Shown here one piece after another: positions 33,561 to 44,899 of a DNA stretch of 64,000 nt. The position numbers were made by a program, and so were the translations under genes. Every line of letters begins with the position of its first letter. The stretch's first letter is position 1. Source of the DNA: Albugo candida. Its lineage: Eukaryota; Oomycota; Peronosporomycetes; Albuginales. The DNA is taken from positions 62,001 to 126,000 of the forward strand of contig JBDOQK010000057.1 in NCBI GenBank assembly GCA_040437565.1. Direction: 5' to 3'. The notes beneath the pieces are model-generated. The model searched no databases. It saw only the letters and a list, made by a program, of their open reading frames with translations, and was not told where the DNA came from.

Positions 33561-35265
33561 GGAAGATCCTTTATGATGGTTAGCTATCCGGGCTAGTATT
33601 TTATAAGACTCAGAACATTTATGGGGAGTTCTGAACGCAAATGCACGTCCAAAAATCAATTGTATGCGGTTCAAGCATTGCAACTAGTTGAACAGTCGTG
33701 TATAAATATTCTTGTAGTAATGTGTTGCGTAAATGATAGTATGTGGGGTTGCTGACTCAAGATTCGTGATTATGCGGTAAAGTAGAAGTTACATTGAATT
33801 GATCGTTTCTATAATTCCAAATATTTGACGCGCTTAATGCAAACATATGAAGACATCATGGAGACTTATCGAGCAGGTATATGGACGGATTCTGCCTAGT
33901 TATCTAGCGGATATTGGGAACGGAGCCGAAAGTTCTGTTTTGCGTGTATATTTGATACCTTCGGGCAATGCGATAAGAAAAAATGCGGTAAAGTAAAGAT
34001 GATGATAAAAGAAACGTTAACCCAGATGATAATGATCTAATCCAATTCAACCATTTTATATGGCTACAATGAGCTGTAGAACTTGCTTCTCTGAGATTAA
34101 ACTTGTCGAACTACATTTCTCTACATCCAAGTGCGAATTTTGTCACAACTGACATTAATTTGTTTGCCGAAAAAAAGGGTGGAGAAAGACAATCGGATTA
34201 GTAGAAATCTTTTGTCGGAACGCAGGTTTGCAAGTAAAATAGATCCTATAATTAGCATATTTGAGTATCCGGACCATTCATCATGTGAATAATTCTCAAT
34301 GAGCAACTTGGTTAACAAAGGCTAAATACCTTCCACATCATACAAAAAATTTGACAAATATTATCCGTACTGATTCTAAAGAATCTATTCCTCCGCTCTT
34401 ATACTTCTACAAATGCCAAGACTCCGGATGGTAGTCCGTAAATCCATAAGATATGAATATGTTCCGTTTGGTGGAATCAGCATCGACCGCAGGGCAAAAC
34501 ATTCCATGAAATCATGAGGAAAACCGTATCATGCTATTATAGATGAATATTAGCCCAAACCGATACTACAACCGTATTCATGTTTCAAGATTTATAGTAA
34601 CTGTGTTCAAATATAAAGACACTTCGTTTTTTTAATGATCTATATATATAGTACACGAGGAATTCTCGGATAATAGACGCTTACATTGATACCAAATCTC
34701 ATGGTTTTCCGTCATTATGTACCAATGTATGGGTCCACGATGATTGTATGAATCTGTAGCTCTGTACAAGTCCTCGTCAAAAACAAACATACATTGAGAA
34801 ATCCAGCGATTCGTAAATAATCAATAGACATGCAAAAAGGGCCACATGCATGATCCGAAGAATCTATAGAATGTTATCCTATCATAGAATATAATTCGGA
34901 GATACTGGAGGCCGTTGAATTATGGTGTGGAATATATATATATATTTATATAAGGAGCGTTTCAATAAGAAACATCGTATCTGCACTCCTCATTTTGTTG
35001 CAACAATTTAGACAGCTCAATTTCACTTTTAACCTTGGAACAAGCAATGTAGATGCTCCTCTAGACTTTCACTACCAAGATATCACCTGCCTAGAGCCCG
35101 AAGTTGTTTTTTTGCACCCAATGAATCGCAGCGGAACTGAAAGTATCATTTTTTGTATCTGACAGCTCTAAGCGATTCTGCTCCGAAAGAGAACCTTCAA
35201 CATCACCGAAGATACAAAAAAAATGTTTTTATTATTTTGGATGTAAAGATCATTGATCAACTTTT
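33561..35265. other. AT-rich region without recognisable genes
   Basis: No coding signal of note. A TA microsatellite-like run lies at about 34,932-34,952. The only sizeable frame is 34,121-34,318 on the minus strand (65 codons), with no motif. Confidence 0.45.
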
Positions 35266-35269
35266 CTTT

Positions 35270-35662
35270 TCTTAGTAATGCTGTCAGCAGATGATACATT
35301 TTTAGAATGCTCAGCCACATCAGCACAATCATGGTGTTTGACTTCACCTAAACTCTCTTCCAGCTGTTGGACACGTTGCTCAGTATCGCAATTGTACTTA
35401 ACTTTTCCTCAACAGCCTTTGAGAGTTGCTTTACCGAATTTTCAAAGCATTGAGTTCGGACTTGATCCTCCTTCTCTAGGACGACTAATTGATTTCTTAT
35501 ACTCCTCCCTTCATTCGCATGTTGCCTCAACTCAGTCAATCCTGCAAAAAAACATTCCAAAACTTTTCGATCAACTAGCATATCCTTTCCACTTCCCTGC
35601 CCTTCCAGTGGAGGATTAGAACTCATGTTTCTGAACAGAGTAAAATTGAAAAGTGATCTCAT
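35270..35662 (-). pseudogene. Small coiled-coil protein with one frameshift
   Basis: The minus strand opens with ATG at 35,662 or, more likely, 35,626 (MSSNPPLEGQGSGKDMLVDR), and reads as a coiled coil (ENSVKQLSKAVEEKLST). The frame ends at a stop near 35,350 after a non-helical tail, but a one-base shift near 35,400 lets the coil continue (TEQRVQQLEESLGEVKHH) and end in a basic tail (SITKKRKVDQ) at a stop near 35,268. The whole would be about 118 residues with a possible nuclear-localisation KKRK. A pyrimidine-rich CTCTGTTCAG lies just upstream of the second ATG and could be an intron acceptor. A sequencing error, an intron or true decay could each explain the shift. Confidence 0.5.
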
Positions 35663-35689
35663 TGTTATTATTAAGAAAAAACGCAGATT

Positions 35690-36420
35690 CTATTCCGAAG
35701 ACGACTAAAAACAGCAGTTTCTGTTTTCTACAGAAAGAAAACCCAATCGGATTCCGTTCCATAAAATTTATGGAACGCAACACTTTCTGTTTCGAAACGT
35801 TAGAATCCTTTTCTTAATTCCAGCGAAATATGGAAAAAACGCCTTTGTAACCCAAAATGTCAGAAGCGTTTTTTTGTCTTCCATAAAATATGGAAAGGAT
35901 GGCATTTATTCGAAACGTTGAGACTGATATTTATAGAAAGTTGATAAGTATTTGTCTGTTCCGCGAAGCTCGAGCCGTTATTCCCTTTCCTTATCGGGAA
36001 TTTGTTCAAGTGTTGCGCAAGCTTTCAAGCATTTCTTTTCGCTCCACAGAAAAAAATATTGCGCGTTCAGCACAGAGACCAGAGTGCTCAATTCCCTTTC
36101 CTGCAAATGACCAATAAACTTGAAACGTGGAATTATCAAATTCTATTTGAAGTTTAAAAAAGAATAGCATTTTATAGAACGAGCTAATTTTTCTTTCAGA
36201 TATCTTTTCAGAAAAGGTGGAAAGGTCTTTTTCTGTCTCAAAACGTTCGAAGCGTTAGTTTTCTATTTTTGCGGAACAAAATGTGCATTTGTTGCGCAAT
36301 CTTTTCAGTGTTTCCTTCCATTCCATAACAAAAAGCAAGTTTGCGTTTGGCTCTCATAGAAGGAAGTGACAGCTTTTATTTTTGTATGTGACAAAGGGAG
36401 GTAGAATTTTCAAGAACCGA
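35690..36420. repeat. Degenerate repeats with small palindromes
   Basis: The palindrome TTCCATAAAATTTATGGAA sits at 35,757-35,775 and a variant TTCCATAAAATATGGAA near 35,880. The word CGAAACGTTNGA or AAAACGTTCGA recurs near 35,790, 35,907 and 36,238. A longer unit (TTGTTCAAGTGTTGCGCAAG... near 36,000; TGCATTTGTTGCGCAATCTT... near 36,275, each followed by TTTCA-GYRTTTCYTT and a CA-rich tail) occurs twice about 275 bp apart. The open frame 35,890-36,117 falls inside and is not taken as a gene. Confidence 0.5.
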
Positions 36421-38100
36421 ATCAAAATCTTGCAACCCATGTAAGATGTTATCACCCGTCTATTGCAATGTTCCAGAACTGCTAAGAAACTTAAATCGCT
36501 CCTCTCTGTAGAATGAAAGAAGAGTCACGTCTGCGTGGATGAAAAAGCGCTGGAGCAAAATTCTGGTTAGTTGTATATAAATTCACTACAGTAGATGGTT
36601 TCAAAGCTCATTTCAATCATTCTGTTCCAGAATTGCGAATATGAAGATCATCAGCATCCATTGAAACCGCATCTATAGGAAGACAAGACAGTAATTTTTC
36701 GGATTTCGTTGATTATCGACTTTTAAACATGTAATGATAAAATGCCCTTTAAACCGTAATATTATAGTCGTAGAAGCACATAGGAGAAAAATGAAATAAA
36801 TTGCATTTAAGTTTCTGTAAACCATTGCGGAAGCGGAATACTGCAACGATTACTGAACAAGTCATCCAAGAACTAGAAGACCCATAAAGGTACAGGGTCA
36901 CATCAGCTTACAATGTATGCTGTAAAACTTAAAGGTCGTCTGCTTCAGCTCAGATATTTTGATTTGATGTCATTTCCTGAGATAAGTGAGGCTCGTCCCA
37001 TATATAGAATTTTCGACAGAATCTAGTGAGGGGACAGATGGTAGCCCATTTCAAGTACAAAAAGTTATCTCAATACAAAAAACCTTCACGTCCCATGATT
37101 TTATCGAAACGGTTAATTTAGCATCATAGTGTTATAGCAACCTGTTGAAGGGTACAATTATCAATTAGAAAGACTGCCTTCACGGGCACTGGACATTTTC
37201 TTGTTTTCTTTCCTGAATCACCTCACGACGATGTTCAAGTAAAAACCGCGTACGCTAGGAAGAATGATTAACGCGCAAAGAGTAAGTAGCGTATGCAGCT
37301 AGAATAGTACAGGCAAGCAAGTTTGATGGTGTCGTGCATCATGTACATGTCTCTAGTAAAGAATTGTTTCCTAATATATTGACCTATATATTCTATTCGG
37401 CTAATCTCAAGTAAGAACCTCTCAATGCTGCGTTGTGTTTCACTAGTGCAGGCAGGGAACAATTTTACAGAAGCGCTTCTAGTTCTGTAGAAGTAACTAT
37501 TTCGTTCCAACAGATACCGACGCAGCAACTTCGTAAGAATCTGAACTCATATCGACCGCAAATCTTCCATGACGGTTTTCTACATATGTTTCTACACCAT
37601 GATCATCTAAAGAAAGTTTTGTGCTGAGCGTGTAAGAATGGCTTTTCAAATGCTTCGACGACGCCATAAATATAAACGCATATTGAGAACGAGTAATACA
37701 AATGAAAACCAACATTTAGTGGGGCATTCGCTGTCAGTTTGCTTTTACCAGTTCAAACATCTGATGAAGATTGATTTAGTTATCATCATCGCCGACGATA
37801 CTTGCATACGATTTTATATACCAAGTCATTTTCATCAGTGTGTAACTCCGAGAAGATCCCATACAGTTCAGGTATATAGAGAGCGATAAGATGAATAAAT
37901 ACGATTGTTACAAAGCGATTAGGTATTACATCATTCTCCTACTGGGAGTTTAATTTAGCTAGCTACAAAAATTACAATAAAAGCAAGATATGCGCGATCG
38001 CTGGACTATGTTATTATCCCGATTTTCTTTCTGATTTCCATCAAGGTATTGTGCAGGATGCATCATAAATTCGGATGTCTTGGGTGCAATTCAAATACAT
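36421..38100. other. Region without recognisable genes
   Basis: Frames up to 86 codons occur on both strands (37,268-37,528 minus, 37,638-37,889 plus) with no motifs or continuity. No repeat noticed. Confidence 0.4.
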
Positions 38101-38106
38101 TTCTAG

Positions 38107-39610
38107 ATTCTGCGCCGATTAAAAAAAGTGGCATCATTAAGAGCGGCCGAGAAAAAATTAATCGCATCCTTTGCCGAGCGTGCCTCTTCGGTGCATCGTG
38201 AATCAGGAAAAGAAAAGCCAAACGCTATTCCGACTGCTTCGTTCGATGAGATCCTCAGACTTTGAAACCAAGAAAAGCAGACGAAGGACTGTCATCAAAC
38301 GGCCACTGCGATTCCGATTTTAATATAGAAGCACTGTTGTGGTCACTGAGAAACATTTTGCATTTCTTTAATGTGAGCATAATTATTGAACGAAACAAAT
38401 CCAGCCAATTGAACATGATCAAATCACCAAAACGAGCGAATGTTTCATCCCAACATACGGTCCGAACTGTTCGTAAAGCAAGGAGTGCTTTTGTTTAACG
38501 TGACACAGTTCAGATTAGTACAATAAAGGCAAGTTCCGACAACATGGATAGTGACAACAGGATTGAAAAAAAAGAGATTCCTAGTTCGAAGTATGAATGA
38601 CAAAAAGGTGAACAACAAGATTAAGAAAAAGAAGAAATCAACCAAAATGAGTGACTGAAACGAGCATGTGATCTCAGTACCTCAAAGCGCCGTCATTTTA
38701 ATGAAAATATACAAATATATCGGAAAGGCAAACGTGATTTTGAAAGCTCAAATAAAGCAGCAAAAGGATCAATCGACATCATTGGAGTTTAAAATGAGCA
38801 AGTACTCACTCATCTGCTTGAGCTAGACCTTTTTCACGATTTAATTATCGATCATGACTAGAAGGAAGCCGATTGAGAGAAAGAAGTGAGTCTCTCAACT
38901 TCGAAGTCGACGCTCCAAATGAAGTGATATTGGAGGAACTTGCGCAGGTCTAAAGATAGAGCGCTTACTGGCAACACCAGAGGCTCGGAAGATACAAGTA
39001 TCTCGTAAGATCACCAACTACATGGTCGTAGTGTAGCCTCCTCATCTGAAATTTTCAATATCATTGCACAATCAAGAGCGTGTCGTCAATAACTGAAGAG
39101 CTACGCTCACATACCAATGACTGCGAGCAATAACAGGCTCAATTCGAACGAGAGAAGATGTATTAGGAAATAAAAGTCATGCAGATAGTGACATGCAGAA
39201 TAGGAAAAATAGTATCAGCTAATGGAGCAAGTTCCATCAGAAGCGATTAAGTAAGTGCGAGTCAAGCGACTTTAATATAGCTACAACGAGCACTAAAAGA
39301 GTTGCGGCACCAGCAGAGATGCTTTTCAAGGCAAGTCACAGGATGGATCAATGTTAGTGAAACGACAATTATCAGACGTCAGAAAGAAAACTGAAATCTG
39401 AGACCAAGAGGAAGTGAAATGTTCGCTCCAAGGAATCTATTCAAGTCACTAACCTGCAAAAATGATCAAATCGTATCGGAGACGAATGCGTTGAAGAAAA
39501 ACTACTCGCCTTGCAAGACCAACTATACGATTAGTGAGACCGAGTTCTCTTGTCGCCTGATGAGTACAGTAAGTGCAAATCAGAGAGCAACAAGACACGC
39601 TTGGGTCGAA
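38107..39610 (+). pseudogene. Decayed coiled-coil protein gene
   Basis: Protein-like pieces on the plus strand: 38,107-38,265 (KKVASLRAAEKKLIASFAER, a helix, then EKPNAIPTASFDEILRL and TGA), about 38,695-38,800 (KIYKYIGKANVILKAQIKQQ), about 39,080-39,140 (SITEELRSHTNDCEQ), and about 39,480-39,600 (CVEEKLLALQDQLYD, two stops, DRVLLSPDEYSKCKSE). All are charged, helical and heptad-like, and the frames and stops between them show decay. The gene appears to have encoded a long coiled-coil protein of unknown family. At its 3' end it passes into a ~170-bp tandem repeat that reads as protein in the first unit. Confidence 0.5.
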
Positions 39611-39619
39611 GGGAAGATC

Positions 39620-39992
39620 ACTACAACGCATCTGAACCCTTCGAGGAAATTTGTTTGGTTGTTCCGGACGTGTTCGAACAGGAGGGAAAGCCTTCGAAAA
39701 GAAAGATGCGGCGAAACTCAAGCGAGAGCGGCTGAGAAAGATGGTCAGAAGAAGTGTTGAGAATGTGTGAATCAAGTTTCCGGATGATGTTACAACGCAT
39801 CTGAAACCTTAGAGGAAATGCGTTTGGCTGTTCATGAAGTGTTTGAACAGGAGGGGAAGACTTCGACAAGAAAGATTGAAATGAATTAAAGCAATATCAG
39901 CATAGGGAGAGGGGTCAGAAGATGAGGTAAATATGTTTGAATAAAGTTTTCTTCTGATGGTTTTACCACGCATGTGAAACCTTAGAGGTGTA
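39620..39992. repeat. ~170-bp tandem repeat derived from coding sequence
   Basis: ACAACGCATCTGAA occurs at about 39,626 and 39,793, and ACCACGCATGTGAAACC near 39,966, giving spacings of about 167 and 173 bp. Between them GAGGAAATKYGTTTGGYTGT and TGTTYGAACAGGAGGGRAAG match. The first unit reads EEICLVVPDVFEQEGKPSKR in frame, and the second reads EEMRLAVHEVFEQEGKTSTR, so two units still give recognisable repeats of the same protein segment. A third unit is cut short at 39,990, where the next array begins. Confidence 0.8.
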
Positions 39993-39994
39993 GT

Positions 39995-40745
39995 TTGACA
40001 AAGACGAAAAAAGTTTTGCCGTTATAAGCATACGCAATGATATTTGACAACGCAGGTGATATTAGATTTAGTACTCACAAAAGCAAATATTTAGGGAGAA
40101 CTTATTGCTAGAATCACATTCAGTATCAAAGAATGACGTGAATAGAATGATAAGATTGGTGTTATCTACTTAAATGTGGATATTAGATCAAGAGGTTTCG
40201 TCGTTATGAAGGTACGCAAAGATATGTAACAACACCGGTAATATTAGATTTAGTACTCACAGAAGCAAGTGTTTAGAGAGAATTCATTGCTTGAAATTCA
40301 TTTAGCATGAAAGAACAAAGAAAACAAAAAGATAAGATTGTAATCACACATTTAAGCTAGATATTAGACCAAAAAATGAAAGAGGTTTCGTCGCTATAAA
40401 GGTACGCAAGGATTGTTAACAATGCAGTTGATATTAGGTGTAGTATTGACAAAAGTAAGTATTTAAAGAGAACTCATTGCTTGTGATTCATTCAGTATAA
40501 AAGAAAAAAACAAAAGGATAAGATTGTTATCACACACTTGAGCTAAATATTAGATTAGAAAACAAAGAGGTCTCGTCGTTATGAAGGTACCCAAGGATAT
40601 GTAACAATGCAGGTGATATTTAGATGTAGGAGTCAGAAAAGCAAGTGATGAGGAAGAAGTTATTACTAGAACAAGCAATAGTATCAAAGCATGGGGTGAA
40701 TGTAATGATAAGATTGTTATTACTCACTTAAATAGAGATATTACG
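39995..40745. repeat. ~185-bp tandem array, four units
   Basis: The core GGTACGCAAGGATATGTAAC...GCAGGTGATATTAG...TAGTACTCAC recurs with GCAGG-type landmarks near 40,052, 40,234, 40,423 and 40,609, spacings of about 182, 189 and 186 bp. Units share AGAGAACTCATTGCTTG and GATAAGATTGTTATCACACA. They belong to the same family as the two units at 14,845-15,125. Units differ by many substitutions and small indels. Confidence 0.85.
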
Positions 40746-41305
40746 GAAGGACATGCACTAGAAAATCAACACTATTACTATACTAAAAGCGGACTATTAT
40801 CTCACTACTGACCGAGGGCATAAAATAAATTTATCCAATCATATACAACATTGATTAAAAACCAACTTAGTTTTTTCCTTACTTTGAATCTAGTAGAAAC
40901 TAGAAATAATCAGTAATTACCGTAATAAAAAGCAGTGTAATAACTCACTTACTTTGAATCTAGTAGAAAATTAGAAAGAACCAATAATAGTACTATTATA
41001 AAATAACAGTCTGAAAACTGACTCACATTGAATATAATAGAGAATTATGAATAATGAGAAATTTTACCGTAATAAACAGCAGTCTAATAACTCACTTACT
41101 TTAAATCTAGTAGAAAATTGAAAAGAATCAATAATATTACTATAATAAAAAATAGTGTGATAACTGACTTACTCAAAATCTACCCTAATCAGAAATAATA
41201 CCGTAATAAAAAGCAGTGTAATGACTCACTTACTTTAAACCTAGTAGAAAACTAGAAACAATCCGTAATATTACTGTAATAAAAAGCAGTCATAGTCACT
41301 AGTCG
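40746..41305. repeat. ~70-bp AT-rich tandem array, about six units
   Basis: CTCACTTACTTTGAATCTAG and variants start near 40,877, 40,948, 41,020, 41,096, 41,165 and 41,229 (spacings 71, 72, 76, 69 and 64). Each is followed by TAGAAAACTAGAAA and CCGTAATAAAAAGCAGT. Strongly AT-rich and degenerate, it follows directly after the 185-bp array. Confidence 0.88.
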
Positions 41306-41530
41306 TTAGTAATTGAATCGTCAGTACTGATTCAATAAACCAGATATCGCGAGCAGATTGCAATCGATCATAATCAATTTGCCTCGGAAAGAAGAAGTCC
41401 GGCAAAGGTATACAAAACAAAAAAGGCCTGAATTCGATAAAAAACATGAACGGTGACGAAGTTGACGCATGCGCTCACGTTTTCCGAAGATGTCATCGTT
41501 TCTGAAGCAGCTTGATTCTTCTTGATTCAG
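41306..41530. other. Intergenic sequence
   Basis: Nothing recognisable between the tandem arrays and the next open frame. Confidence 0.4.
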
Positions 41531-41534
41531 CGGG

Positions 41535-41843
41535 ATGATGGCAGTAGACGAAAGAGCTCACTTTAAGTCCCAATGCTTCTCGAGTTTCAACGCTTGCTAT
41601 GCCACAACTCAACCTGAGTTTTTATCTGCCTGCTGGAATCTATTCAAAGGTCACAGAAATTTCATTATTAAACAAAAATCTTCTTTTGAATTCTATTATT
41701 TCCTATTTTGTAGTATTGGGTATGCAGAGGATACATTCGACAAAATTTGCACATTGAAAAATGAAGCGATGCGATCGAAGAATGCTCTTGGAAACTCACA
41801 ATATATAAATAATATCTTCAATTACGTGAAAGAAAGAATTTAG
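41535..41843 (+). CDS. 102-codon ORF, unknown protein
   Basis: An ATG frame (MMAVDERAHFKSQCFSSFNA) is open to TAG and reads as plausible soluble protein rich in Phe, Asn, Lys and Tyr (GYAEDTFDKICTLKNEAMRS; NSQYINNIFNYVKERI). I recognise no domain. It stands alone next to the repeat arrays, so it could be an intact small gene, a last exon, or chance. Confidence 0.35.
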   Translation: MMAVDERAHFKSQCFSSFNACYATTQPEFLSACWNLFKGHRNFIIKQKSSFEFYYFLFCSIGYAEDTFDKICTLKNEAMRSKNALGNSQYINNIFNYVKERI

Positions 41844-41844
41844 T

Positions 41845-42320
41845 TTAGTATATTCTAAATCAAATTCAAAAAATATATATACAATACCTAAAATTACCGA
41901 AATTCATTTATATCATGTTCACGCTGCATATATATACACATCAGAAGTCATGCTTCTAAAATACTAGTGTAAGACTTTTTATAAGAGCCAAGTTTTTTGT
42001 AATCAAAATTTAATATAGCTTCTTTCTCTCACGCAGTCGTGAAAGTAAGTTCAAGATGCAGCTTTGTGCATGCTTTCTTCTTCTTTCGAACAGTAAAAAA
42101 ACGAACGCTCATATTGATTCATTACTTTATCTAAAATCAGTAAACGGCTGATCTACATCACATGATTATCGTCAGGCCACGAGAGAACCTCATATAGTTA
42201 CATCACAAATCAATAGCCACACATTTCAAGCGAACTTATAGCTGCCTATGCTCAAGCGCACGTATGGTATCCTATAATGTTCGGTACGCTTTGAATTAAT
42301 ATGCAATTGGGAAAAACAAA
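41845..42320. other. AT-rich intergenic sequence
   Basis: No open frames or repeats of note. Confidence 0.4.
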
Positions 42321-42323
42321 TGA

Positions 42324-42548
42324 TTGCAAGATCCCAGCTATGATAAAGCACGTTTGTCCTTCATTCAAATGAGTGACACCCCTCTTCCACAGGATGCTAT
42401 AGACATAGAGAAGGTAGGGCTAGAAAGTCTGATTTATCCGTCCTCTGTATTGTTTCTTAAGAGTGATGAGACATTTAATGTAATCTCAGGGTATATTTCG
42501 AAGGAGCTTCTGCATCATATTATAGTTTTGTGCACTTCACCGAACTAA
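42324..42548 (+). pseudogene. Short coding fragment, unknown
   Basis: A 74-codon frame without ATG at its start (first ATG codes for the Met in FIQMSDTPLPQDAIDIEKVG) reads as ordinary protein (LESLIYPSSVLFLKSDETFN; SGYISKELLHHIIVL). It ends at TAA and coding-like sequence resumes weakly further on (VNVFKRTFSSIRLQLLVDLL near 42,610). Family unknown. Confidence 0.3.
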
Positions 42549-42699
42549 TTGTTCCGATTCTATTTTATACAACTATCGGATAAAAGCTTCAAGTGCACTT
42601 GAGAGATGGTGAACGTTTTCAAACGAACGTTCAGTTCTATAAGACTTCAATTATTAGTAGACTTGCTTCGTTTTGATTTGTCTTGGAGATTTTACCTCA

Positions 42700-44850
42700 G
42701 AATTTATTTACAACTCTGCGAAGGATAAACGTTGGAATGCTAATCAGATCATTTCCTACAAGTCGAAAATGAATGTCAATGGACTCAAAGAATTGGTAGA
42801 AACATATCAATGAAGGATGTATCTCAATGACAAGCAAGTGTTCGTGAATCGTACCCGTACGATAAGTAGGGCAGAAGTCAAGACGATAAGTTCACCGTCC
42901 ATCACCACAAAAGTGCGTCTGTTTTATTATGAATACCCACTTGCACGTGAAAGACGTATTACCACCCCTGCAAACGGCTGTATATCTGGAGGATGGTGGT
43001 ATGCCGTACGTAATGTAGAATAAAACGATGCCGTGAATCAAACTACCGCAGCTCGCAGAATTTCGGACCTGCGTGACGCAAACCACGATTCGGAAGGAAA
43101 CAGTGAGCATTGGAATGGCTATAGGAAATACACCCGAGTCGCTCTGATTTGTAACTCTTGCTATAAAATGAAATGAGCAGGGAAAATTGAATTGTACTCG
43201 AAGCATAAGCGCCAGTAGCTGCTCTATGCACAACAATAGGCCAATATTTTCAAAACATGCATGTTTTATAAAATACAGAAAGTACCGCAGTAACGCGGCG
43301 CATTTAGTCTTCTCAGCCAGCAAAAACGATCGGGGTAAATTACGAAATATAAGCGCAAATCAGGATGTGAATAACCGTTATGAGAGCTTTCACGAGTGAT
43401 TTTTTTTATTACGGTGGCTGCAGCTGTAAAGGTTTCATCCTCAAATTTGGCTTCACCTTTATACATCAAAGGAATCCACCCCGTACCAGCGCAATGGCTT
43501 TTCTGTGGTCATCGGAGAGGCTTTGTGATGTATTGACTCAACCACACGTCCTTTGTTTGGGAGAGATTCAATATCATGATCTTTCCGAACAGGAAACGTT
43601 TTTTTCTCAAATTACTCAATGCTCATTTATGTTTTATTTTAATAATGTACGAGTATGAGAGTTAGTCGGATATGTCATTGCTTTAGGCTTTGAGTAGAAC
43701 GATAATATTCTTGCTTCTTCTTCGGCAACCGATATAAAGTGTTTAGCGCGCAGTGTCGTATGCAAAATAAGGAGGATCTGGTTCAATGCGCTACCCATTT
43801 TCCGAAACGAAACGAGTAGAGATTATTTATCCAATCTCACGCTCTGATTCACTTGTATGCGACGTAATTCTTCTTACTTATTGACGTAGCGTGTAGCGTC
43901 ACACGAACTATAAATCAGTGATGTTCTCTCTTTTAGTCATTGATTCGCTCATCAGTTTTGTTTTATGAATTGCTGAGAAAATACTACAAACCAAGTTCAT
44001 TCTGAATGCGGCTTTTCGAAAGCAAATTCGACCGCCAAGCGACTAATTTTCATCCTCACCTTGACAAAGTCAATACACAGATACTGCTGTCTCATTTCCA
44101 GAATAAGAGCTTGAATACGACAATCTTCCAGCTTCTTTGAACTAACGACATTGTCGTTGACTTGACTTCATCACGTTATCACCAGATTCCGTTTTGTGCT
44201 GATATATTATACAGCTCATTATATTCTTGCTGCAAATAAAGTCATCATAATATTTCATCATTCAATTACCAACTTTTCATCCCAAACCACGCACCTTTTG
44301 TATCGGATGAGAAGGCATAAGCAGTTGCACAAATCGTGGAGATACAATGTATAGTAAAGCCGCAGTTAGCCTGCGACTATCGGGAATGTGGAAATATTGA
44401 TATTATTCGGCAGCTGGGTAAATTTACGGAGTCGAGGGTTTAGCGACGACTTTCTTCGCGGCAATTCCAGTCGAGCAGCGATGTCCTTGATCGCTGTAGA
44501 CAGCCTCCTGGATATAACGATAAATCAATGCTTCAACACAGAAGTTGTTCTGATTCGTCTGTTTTGCGTATCATATCAAACGTACATTTTACACTCTCTT
44601 TAACGTTCACAGACTCCATACACCAAAGTGTCTCGATTGATATCTCAAGTAAAAGTCCATGCGTTTAGAAGTTCATTTTCCCCGCAAGTTCCTGTGCACA
44701 TTCGGTCAATTCCTAATATTCTCTATTGATACTGATACGCTTGCAAACCATAGCGTTTTCTTTTATTGGGTTGTAGATAGCGTCCCTGTCGTCTAAATAT
44801 CGACGTGATGTCGCCGTCTGATAATGAAGGGAATACAATTTGCCATTTGT
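42700..44850. other. Unassigned, overlapping frames on both strands
   Basis: Many 60-140-codon frames overlap on both strands. The largest is 42,892-43,323 on the minus strand (143 codons), opposed by 42,817-43,023 and 43,187-43,399 on the plus strand. 43,380-43,658 (plus, 92 codons) contains LCDVLTQPHVLCLGEIQYHD. Without motifs I cannot choose among them. Decayed coding sequence is likely, since stops are rarer here than in the AT-rich parts of the window. Confidence 0.25.
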
Positions 44851-44899
44851 TAATCGATTTGCTTCAGGTTCTTCCCCATGCGGTTACATTTTGCGATTA

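Noticed and set aside
34925-34960. TA-rich run as a promoter TATA box
   Set aside because: It is a simple microsatellite with no gene starting near it.
39995-40745. CRISPR-like array
   Set aside because: Units are ~185 bp, diverged throughout, with no short identical repeats separated by unique spacers. The context is eukaryotic.
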